In this document: positions 1 through 5,006 of the stretch, piece by piece | How positions within the stretch are numbered: position 1 is the first letter of the stretch | Layout: each line of letters opens with the position of its first letter | NCBI GenBank assembly: GCA_937874275.1 | Contig: CALNAU010000119.1 | Coordinates: 1-6,586, forward strand | Origin: an uncultured Clostridia bacterium | GTDB taxonomy: Bacteria > Bacillota > Clostridia > Christensenellales > Aristaeellaceae | DNA length: 6,586 nt | Reading direction: 5' to 3' | Position numbers and translations under genes: made by a program | Notes under the pieces: generated by a model | Told to the model about the DNA's origin: nothing | What the model saw: only the letters and a program-made list of their open reading frames with translations | The model's database searches: none

Positions 1-355
1 GGTTCAGGGAGTGATAAGCGATAAACACTAGGGCCGCCGCCTTGTCGCGCTCAAGAAAGGCGCGGGCAACTGCTTCACAGTAGGCTTCCAGCAAACGGCT
101 TTCCACATGAACTGTCCCTGCCCACCCTGCCAATTCCAGCGTATCACCATACGGAATGCAGGGCGCATACAGGCATTGTGTTTGTTGAGCTATCATGGCG
201 GTGACATGATTGGATACGATCATATCCGCGCCAAGTGGCCCGTGACTGCCCAGGATTTCCTGCGATGCGAGCGGCAGCAATACACCAGGCGCGACTTTGA
301 GCTTCTGCTCATACGCCGGACCCGTCATGCGGCTGATATCAAAAGGATTTTTCAT
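1..355 (-). CDS. Creatininase-family amidohydrolase, N-terminal part (cut by window edge)
   Basis: This is the first 118 codons of a gene that runs off the left edge. The translation begins MKNPFDISRMTGPAYEQK and stays open to base 1. The creatininase fold is recognisable from three blocks: 'LPLASQEILGSHGPLGAD' at residues 27-44 (family pattern lPxGSxEqHGpHLPlgtD), 'PCIPYGDTLELAGWAGTVHV' at 65-84 (family: P-x-x-YG...fpGTxsl), and 'VFIAYHSLN' at 110-118 (family: iixNgHggN). Family members hydrolyse cyclic or linear amide/formamide C-N bonds with divalent metals: creatinine amidohydrolase, ArfB-type FAPy deformylase, MftE peptidase. The metal ligands Glu33, Asp44 and His115 are kept. The usual His two residues after Glu33 is Leu35, and the position matching Glu122 of creatininase is Leu117. 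The start is ATG at 355, overlapping the upstream stop by one base (TAATG), with AGAGG at 361-365 five bases before it. Family assignment is fairly secure. Substrate and activity are unknown. Confidence 0.8.
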   Translation of the reverse strand, partial: MKNPFDISRMTGPAYEQKLKVAPGVLLPLASQEILGSHGPLGADMIVSNHVTAMIAQQTQCLYAPCIPYGDTLELAGWAGTVHVESRLLEAYCEAVARAFLERDKAAALVFIAYHSLN

Positions 356-1392
356 TATATCCTCTGCTGAATGACAACGGGTTTTCCAGTCTGAGCTGAC
401 TGCGTAATTGCCAGCGCTACATCCATGGAGCGGCACGCGTCCTGAATGTCGCTCCTGACCGGCGTGTCGTTCAAAATGGCCGCTACCAACTCATTAATCT
501 CGGCCTTGAAGGGATGGTGGGCAACGCTGCCGCTATCGGGCCCCTGAGCCTGGATATGAATCCATTGATCCTGACCGGGAAACAACTCTTTCGTATAGAG
601 CCTCTCATTGCGAATGGCCCCTTTAGAACCGAGCATATCGATGTTGAACTGATAGGGGAAACTTGTCCCATCAAGCGCCGCGGATAAACGTCCCACGCTG
701 CCATTGCGATATTTCACCGTGGCGGAATACGTGGTTTCATAATCAAAATCGTCGCGTTGCCGGGTCGCGTATGCGTACACTTCAGCCACTTCCCCGTTCA
801 GGTATCGGCCCAAGTCAGCTGCATGGCAACCGCCGGTAATCATAGCGCCCCCGGCAAACTCCTTTCTACGAATCCAGTTATAACTGGCAAATGTGGATTT
901 GATGCCGTGCCAGTAATCCGCACCGGCGAAAAATATATCTCCGATGGCATTCTGCTGGATGAGGTTGTGAATGCATTCGACGAGAGGATTCCACCGCATC
1001 AGAAAGCTCACGATGGTTCTTCCCTTTGCTTTTTGTGCAGCATCATAGAGGGCGTTTACCTCTTCAGGTGTGATGCCCGCCGGCTTTTCCAGCAACACAT
1101 GCTTGTCTGCCTGCAGCGCCAGAATGGCATCGGGGGCATGCAGATAGTTGGGCATGCATTCCGATACAATCTCGACACGGGGATCATCCAGCATATCCTC
1201 ATAGCGATCGTATACCTTTGCCTCCGGCGCGTATCGCGCGGCAAAGGCCTCCGCGCTTTCCCTGCTGCGCCCGCAAACCGCCGCGATATAGGTATGCGGA
1301 TTGCTTTCGTAGGCGTGCACATGCTCCACCGCTACTTGCCCGGTGCCTCGCATGCCGACACCTATTCGCCTGATATCCCCAACGCTCGTCAC
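355..1392 (-). CDS. Gfo/Idh/MocA-family NAD(P)-dependent oxidoreductase
   Basis: 345 aa, the usual length for this family of cytoplasmic dehydrogenases acting on sugars, inositols and related polyols. The N-terminal Rossmann domain has the dinucleotide loop GVGMRG (residues 11-16), then 'AAVCGRS' (37-43) ending the second strand. The hallmark EKPAG is at 102-106, with Lys103 as the expected catalytic lysine. The C-terminal alpha/beta domain has 'GGAMITGGCHAAD' at 181-193, giving the conserved His190 and Asp193. The catalytic Asp normally four residues before that His is Thr186 here. The start is GTG at 1390-1392, supported by GGAGG at 1401-1405 with an 8-base spacer. The next in-frame ATG (Met14) lies inside the nucleotide-binding loop and cannot be the start. 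The gene starts immediately after the ATPase stop (TAAGTG) and ends overlapping the creatininase-like gene. It presumably oxidises or reduces the imported solute or a product of it; the substrate is not predictable. Confidence 0.93.
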   Translation of the reverse strand: MTSVGDIRRIGVGMRGTGQVAVEHVHAYESNPHTYIAAVCGRSRESAEAFAARYAPEAKVYDRYEDMLDDPRVEIVSECMPNYLHAPDAILALQADKHVLLEKPAGITPEEVNALYDAAQKAKGRTIVSFLMRWNPLVECIHNLIQQNAIGDIFFAGADYWHGIKSTFASYNWIRRKEFAGGAMITGGCHAADLGRYLNGEVAEVYAYATRQRDDFDYETTYSATVKYRNGSVGRLSAALDGTSFPYQFNIDMLGSKGAIRNERLYTKELFPGQDQWIHIQAQGPDSGSVAHHPFKAEINELVAAILNDTPVRSDIQDACRSMDVALAITQSAQTGKPVVIQQRI

Positions 1393-2157
1393 TTAAACAA
1401 CCTCCAGTTTCTGGTAAATATTCACGGTATACTCGCCAAATTCAGCCGTTGCCTTTTGCTGCAAAGTGCGCGGACGCTCCAAATCAATATCATACGACCC
1501 AACCATTTTTGACGGCCGCGCGGAGAGCACGATAACCCTGTCGCTGAGGAAGACCGCCTCATTGATTTCATGGGTGATAAACAAAATCGTTTTCTGCGCC
1601 TCCGACCAGATGCGCAATAGTTCCAGGTTCATTTTTTCGCGCGTGATGGCGTCCAGCGCGCCAAATGGTTCGTCCATCAGAATCAACTTCGGATCGTGTA
1701 TCAAGGCACGCGCAATGGATACACGCTGCTGCATGCCGCCCGAGAGTTCGTTGGGATAACGCTTTTCAAAGCCATCCAAGCCAACCAGCTTCAGCAACTC
1801 GTACGCGCGATCGATGTACTTCTTGCGATCCAATTTCAAAATCTCAATGGGAAGCAATACATTATCCAGCACCCGACGCCAGTGCAACAGCAAGGCTTTT
1901 TGAAAGACAAAGCCCACCTCTCTTGTCGGATCAAAATTGCTCTGGTTGACGATAATCTCCCCATCACTTTTGGGCAACAGACCCGCAATGATGCGCAAAA
2001 GCGTTGTTTTGCCACAGCCGGAAGGCCCGACAATCGAGACAAATTCGCGCTCGTTCACGTCAAAAGACACGCTGCCCAACGCCTCCAGCTCACCATCACG
2101 TGTCTGGTAGACTTTTCTCAGGTTTCTGATGGATAAAAGGGTGTTGTTTTCGCTCAT
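1393..2157 (-). CDS. ABC transporter ATP-binding protein, NitT/TauT/SsuB type
   Basis: 254 aa nucleotide-binding subunit that should power the importer encoded just upstream from the cytoplasmic face. All ABC motifs are intact: Walker A GPSGCGKTT (44-52), Q-loop Gln86 in 'VFQKALLLHW', signature LSGGMQQR (138-145), Walker B LILMDEP (158-164), D-loop GALD (166-169) and switch His196 in 'FITHEINEAVFLSDRV'. The 'LLxWRxVLDNVxLP' stretch after the Q-loop is typical of the nitrate/taurine/aliphatic-sulfonate subfamily, and the length fits SsuB/TauB-like subunits. It is the only ATPase in the window, so a homodimer probably serves both permeases. The start is ATG at 2157 with a modest AAGG (2167-2170) nine bases upstream, weaker than the sites of its neighbours. 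It is separated from the binding-protein gene by 75 bases that contain a strong stem-loop. The substrate cannot be inferred from this subunit. Confidence 0.96.
   Translation of the reverse strand: MSENNTLLSIRNLRKVYQTRDGELEALGSVSFDVNEREFVSIVGPSGCGKTTLLRIIAGLLPKSDGEIIVNQSNFDPTREVGFVFQKALLLHWRRVLDNVLLPIEILKLDRKKYIDRAYELLKLVGLDGFEKRYPNELSGGMQQRVSIARALIHDPKLILMDEPFGALDAITREKMNLELLRIWSEAQKTILFITHEINEAVFLSDRVIVLSARPSKMVGSYDIDLERPRTLQQKATAEFGEYTVNIYQKLEVV
1401..1405 (-). promoter_or_regulatory. Ribosome binding site supporting the GTG start of the oxidoreductase
   Basis: GGAGG lies inside the last codons of the ATPase gene, eight bases before GTG at 1390-1392. This supports a GTG start over the next in-frame ATG, which falls within the Rossmann loop. 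Confidence 0.8.
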
Positions 2158-2166
2158 TTTACGCTG
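2158..2166 (-). other. Spacer following the weak AAGG ribosome binding site of the ATPase gene
   Basis: The ATPase gene has only AAGG (2167-2170), nine bases from its ATG. The other genes have AGAGG, GGAGG, GAGGG, AGGAGA or AGGAAGG. With the stem-loop just upstream, this suggests the ATPase is made in smaller amounts than the binding protein. That is an inference from site strength only. Confidence 0.35.
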
Positions 2167-2190
2167 CCTTTATATGTGATTTGCTCGTTT

Positions 2191-2226
2191 GCTCGCGCCG
2201 CCAAGGGTTGGCTTGACGGCGCGAGC
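2191..2226 (-). other. GC-rich intergenic stem-loop between binding protein and ATPase genes
   Basis: A perfect 10-bp inverted repeat, GCTCGCGCCG (2191-2200) with CGGCGCGAGC (2217-2226), encloses a 16-base loop that can form a small inner stem (CCAA 2201-2204 with TTGG 2208-2211). In the transcript it starts seven bases after the binding-protein stop codon. No run of U follows on either strand, so it does not look like a rho-independent terminator. A 3' stabilising or processing element that keeps the binding-protein mRNA abundant, as known for other ABC operons, fits better. The structure is seen; the role is inferred. Confidence 0.7.
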
Positions 2227-2232
2227 AGAGGT

Positions 2233-3237
2233 TTACTCCATTTCGAAATTGTTATAGGGTGTTGCGGGCAGGAAACTCGCGTCATAGATTTCCTCAACAG
2301 GATAATCCAGCTTCTCCTGGTAGGTGCTGACCAAATCGTACGTCGCTTGAATCTGCGCCGGGTCGATGTAGCCCATGCCGTGCTCCTTGTAGCGCTCGGT
2401 CTTCAGGAAGTCCATCTCGATGTCCAGGGACTTCTCCAAGTCGGCCGTGTTGATAGGCTGATACTCGGAGAGGATTTGGATGGCCTCTGCCGGATTATTG
2501 ACCGTCCACTCCCACGCGCGGTAGGTAACATCCAGGAACTTTTTAAGCATCTCAGGACGCTCCTGGATGGTCTTGTCGCTGGTGATGTAGGAGTGCGCGT
2601 AGCACTCAAATCCATAGTCCGCCCATAGGAAGGAGCTGAAACCGCCCTCCGGAATGGCTGCCTCAAAGTTCGGCGTGCCCGTCTTCAACTCAAATACGAC
2701 ATCCGCATTGCGGGAGGCAAGCGCGGATACCTTGGCCGTCGGCTCGATGTTCACAAACTCTACGCTTTCGGGATCCGCGCCAATCATCGCGGCAAAGGCC
2801 GGCCACATCACTTTGTGCCCGTCGGTCGCCGGAACTGCCACGGTCTTGCCAACAATGTCAGACGGCTGTTTGATACCGGAATCATCAAAGAAGAACATAC
2901 TGTTGGGGTGTTTGTCAAAGATGATGCCAATGATTTTGACCTTCGCGCCGTCCTGCCGGAACTTGAACACTACGGGCGCGTCCGAGATAGCGATATCAGC
3001 CATCTCAGTGTCTATGGAGGTGACAGAAAAACCAGAACCCTTGCCGATGATGACGTTAAGGTCCAGTCCTGCCTCCTCATACCAACCATTCTTCAGCGCC
3101 ACAAAATAAGGCGCATGGTCGGCGGCAATGGTCCAGTTGAGGAGAAAATTGACCTTTTCAAGGCTTTCCCCCATGGCTGCGCTTATCCCTGTCATGCACA
3201 GCACGAGGACCAGCATCAGGACTAATAACTTCTTCAT
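2233..3237 (-). CDS. NMT1/ThiY-like ABC transporter substrate-binding protein
   Basis: 334 aa extracytoplasmic solute receptor. The N-terminus (MKKLLVLMLVLVLCMTGISA, 1-20) is a signal peptide with a plausible signal-peptidase I site after Gly23 (AMG, then ES). The mature part follows the NMT1/THI5-like pattern: 'VNFLLNWTIAADHAPYFVAL' (29-48), 'GWYEEAGLDLNVIIGKGSG' (51-69), 'ADIAISDA' (80-87), 'SGIKQPSDIVGKTVAVP' (120-136) and 'ERPEMLKKFLDVTYRAWEWT' (226-245). This family binds flat nitrogenous rings (formyl-aminopyrimidine in ThiY), sulfonates, nitrate and others, so the ligand is open. The aromatic residues Trp35, Tyr44 and Trp145 could line a pocket, but this is a guess. Cys14 does not sit in a good lipobox (Leu at -1). 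The start is ATG at 3237 with AGGAAGG (3245-3251) seven bases upstream, among the strongest sites in the operon. It lies between the permeases and the ATPase, flanked by stem-loops. Confidence 0.94.
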   Translation of the reverse strand: MKKLLVLMLVLVLCMTGISAAMGESLEKVNFLLNWTIAADHAPYFVALKNGWYEEAGLDLNVIIGKGSGFSVTSIDTEMADIAISDAPVVFKFRQDGAKVKIIGIIFDKHPNSMFFFDDSGIKQPSDIVGKTVAVPATDGHKVMWPAFAAMIGADPESVEFVNIEPTAKVSALASRNADVVFELKTGTPNFEAAIPEGGFSSFLWADYGFECYAHSYITSDKTIQERPEMLKKFLDVTYRAWEWTVNNPAEAIQILSEYQPINTADLEKSLDIEMDFLKTERYKEHGMGYIDPAQIQATYDLVSTYQEKLDYPVEEIYDASFLPATPYNNFEME

Positions 3238-3351
3238 GATAAAACCTTCCTCTCTGATTGAATGATATATGGATACCTGTCAACAAATTCTTTTCCAACG
3301 GCGCTCCAACCCCCGCCGTACTGTGTAATGATTGGTCTAATCTCGCAGAGC
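3238..3351 (-). other. Intergenic gap between second permease and binding protein genes
   Basis: This 114-base gap is the largest inside the operon. It holds a small stem-loop (3298-3319) and the strong binding-protein ribosome binding site AGGAAGG (3245-3251). No small open frame with a start and ribosome binding site, no U-tract terminator and no recognisable riboswitch is seen. A TTGACA (3278-3283) is present, but a start site from it would fall within the ribosome binding site. Confidence 0.6.
3298..3319 (-). other. Stem-loop upstream of the binding protein gene
   Basis: A 6-bp inverted repeat, ACGGCG (3298-3303) with CGCCGT (3314-3319), has a 10-base loop. It starts about 33 bases after the second permease stop on the minus strand. 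What follows in the transcript is A-rich rather than U-rich, so termination is unlikely. It could be a processing site or a 5' protective structure for the binding-protein message. It is much weaker than the stem-loop on the other side of that gene and may be chance. Confidence 0.4.
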
Positions 3352-4161
3352 CTAAAGTACTTCATCCTTGAAGGCCCACGGCATCACAAGGCGCTCCACC
3401 GCGGATACAACAAGGAACATCCCCCAGCCCAGCAACGACATCATGATCAGCGACGCGAACAATGGCGGTGTGTCCATCATCAGCTGCGCATTCACAATGA
3501 CATATCCCAGGCCGCTGTCCGAGGCAATCAACTCTCCCACAATCACCCCCATAACGCTTAAGGTTGTGCAGATTTTCAGACCCGAAAAGATAAAGGGCAA
3601 CGCAGTAGGCAGACGAATTTTCCAAAAAATCTGCCATTTGCTGCCATTGAGATAGCGCACCAAATCAAGCAAATCATCCTCGACTGATGCCAAGCCCGCT
3701 ACCGTATTGACGACCATCGGGAAGAAGCTGACCAGGAACGCAATCAACACATTGGTTCTCAGTCCATACCCCATCCAAATCAGCAGAATTGGTGCCACTG
3801 CCACCATAGGGATGCTGTTAAACATGATAAACAGCGGCATGATAGCCTTCTGAACCACCTTCGACCAACTGATGAGGATGCCGATGAGTGTACCGAATAC
3901 AGCAGTGCATAGAAAACCCAACACGAATTCGTATAGCGTTACCAGAATGTTCTTTTGCCAGTGATAATTTGCATCAGGCTGCTCAAAGATTAGGTGCGCA
4001 ATCGCACTGGAGGGCGTAGCGATAAAAGCTTCGTTTATATTGGCAATCCTTACAATCACTTCCCACAGAACAAAGAACAGCAACACTGCACCAATGCTTT
4101 GAAAGCGTTTGGGCAAGTGGATAGCTTTGGAACGAGTCTTTTGGTGTGAGACCGTTTTCAT
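3352..4161 (-). CDS. ABC transporter permease, NitT/TauT/SsuC type (second of two)
   Basis: 269 aa integral membrane subunit with about six hydrophobic segments, near residues 22-40, 75-97, 107-131, 137-157, 198-213 and 233-255. It shows the BPD-transport inner-membrane domain: 'MPLFIMFNSIPMVAVAP' (108-124), the ATPase-coupling EAA loop 'EDDLLDLVRYLNGSKWQIF' (161-179) followed by 'KIRLPTALPFIFSGLK' (181-196), 'VIVGELIASDSGLGYVI' (206-222) and the C-terminal 'ERLVMPWAF' (256-264). The conserved Gly of the EAA loop is Asn172. The frame is open upstream to 4389, but those residues lack permease features and lie over the preceding gene. ATG 4161 is preferred: it lies 8 bases after the upstream stop and has AGAGG at 4173-4177. 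It is clearly paralogous to the neighbouring permease and probably pairs with it as a heterodimer. Confidence 0.95.
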   Translation of the reverse strand: MKTVSHQKTRSKAIHLPKRFQSIGAVLLFFVLWEVIVRIANINEAFIATPSSAIAHLIFEQPDANYHWQKNILVTLYEFVLGFLCTAVFGTLIGILISWSKVVQKAIMPLFIMFNSIPMVAVAPILLIWMGYGLRTNVLIAFLVSFFPMVVNTVAGLASVEDDLLDLVRYLNGSKWQIFWKIRLPTALPFIFSGLKICTTLSVMGVIVGELIASDSGLGYVIVNAQLMMDTPPLFASLIMMSLLGWGMFLVVSAVERLVMPWAFKDEVL

Positions 4162-4169
4162 CGTGATGA

Positions 4170-5006
4170 TTACCTCTGTACGTTGCTTTCGACGGCTGCG
4201 AAGCGCCACGGCATGATAAGCCGCTCGGCTAGGGAAATCAGGCCGAAGAAACTGATGCCCATAATCGCCAGCACGACGAGACAGGCAAACATGGTCGGCA
4301 TATCGATAAACGCCTGGGCATCGCGCAGCAAATAGCCAAGCCCGCGCTTTGAGGCAATGAACTCGCCCACCAACACACCTACCACACACATGGTGGCGCT
4401 GGTCTTGATGCCCGCGAACAAATAGGGCAGGGAATTAGGAATCCGGATTTTGGTGAATATTTGCAGCTGCGATGCGTTAAGGTACCGAACCAAATCAAGC
4501 AAGTCGTCATCAACGGCCTGCATGCCTGTTGCCGCGTTAATGACAACGGGGAAAAAAGCCACCGTAAACGCAATCATGATATTGGGAAACACGCCATAGC
4601 CCAGCCACAGCAGAAACAGTGGCGCAAGGGCTATCTTGGGGATTGAATTGAAGAGCACGAGGATGGGCATAATCAATCGATTGGCCGTTTTGGACCATGT
4701 TAGGAATATGGCGATGGCTACACCCGCGAAGAGAGTCAGCGCAAAACTGCCCAACACCCCGCCGGCTGTGGCGAAAATATGGCGCCACCACTTGTTCTTC
4801 GCAGCCATGCGGGGGTCGAAGAAACTATCCAGAATCAGCTTTGGTGAGGGCAAAATATACTTCTTGATTTTCAGGGCGTCCACCAGGATTTGCCATGCAA
4901 CCAAAAGGATGACCACCACCATGATGGATATTCCATACTTCTGGATGAAGCGTGCTGCAGCCCGGCGTATTCGCTCAGGGAATCCGACCGCCTGACGACT
5001 AATCAT
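4170..5006 (-). CDS. ABC transporter permease, NitT/TauT/SsuC type (first of two)
   Basis: 278 aa with the chosen start. Likely membrane segments lie near residues 26-44, 82-103, 112-135, 141-160, 203-218 and 239-262. Diagnostic blocks are 'YILPSPKLILDSFF' (50-63), 'MPILVLFNSIPKIALAPLF' (113-131), the EAA coupling loop 'DDDLLDLVRYLNASQLQIF' (166-184), 'KIRIPNSLPYLFAGIK' (186-201) and 'VLVGEFIASKRGLGYLL' (211-227). The usual Gly of the loop is Asn177, as in the partner permease. The start is uncertain. The frame is open to a TTG at 5045 and has an ATG at 5030, both without a ribosome binding site. ATG 5006 has GAGGG (5018-5022) 11 bases upstream, the same geometry as the next permease. It overlaps the enolase-family stop by eight bases (ATGATTAG), implying translational coupling. 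The N-terminus before the first membrane segment is basic, as expected for a cytoplasmic end. Confidence 0.95.
   Translation of the reverse strand: MISRQAVGFPERIRRAAARFIQKYGISIMVVVILLVAWQILVDALKIKKYILPSPKLILDSFFDPRMAAKNKWWRHIFATAGGVLGSFALTLFAGVAIAIFLTWSKTANRLIMPILVLFNSIPKIALAPLFLLWLGYGVFPNIMIAFTVAFFPVVINAATGMQAVDDDLLDLVRYLNASQLQIFTKIRIPNSLPYLFAGIKTSATMCVVGVLVGEFIASKRGLGYLLRDAQAFIDMPTMFACLVVLAIMGISFFGLISLAERLIMPWRFAAVESNVQR

Noticed and set aside
757..1512. A 251-codon open frame on the plus strand, antisense to the oxidoreductase and the end of the ATPase gene
   Set aside because: The translation has no recognisable domain and the opposite strand encodes well-conserved proteins with all family motifs. 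It is a shadow frame.
2191..2226. Rho-independent terminator after the binding-protein gene
   Set aside because: The stem is strong, but no U-tract follows on either strand and the ATPase needed by the same transporter lies just downstream.
2240..2249. Palindrome ATTTCGAAAT near the end of the binding-protein gene
   Set aside because: It lies within coding sequence (Asn-Phe-Glu-Met codons), is isolated, and is best explained by codon choice.
3278..3283. TTGACA upstream of the binding-protein gene as an internal promoter
   Set aside because: The best -10 (TTCAAT) is only 15 bases away, and the resulting start would fall inside the ribosome binding site, leaving almost no leader. At the 17-base spacing the -10 is not recognisable.
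4162..4389. N-terminal extension of the second permease by 76 residues
   Set aside because: The extension lies over the 3' end of the first permease gene, has no permease character and no ribosome binding site. ATG 4161 has AGAGG upstream and yields the normal family length.
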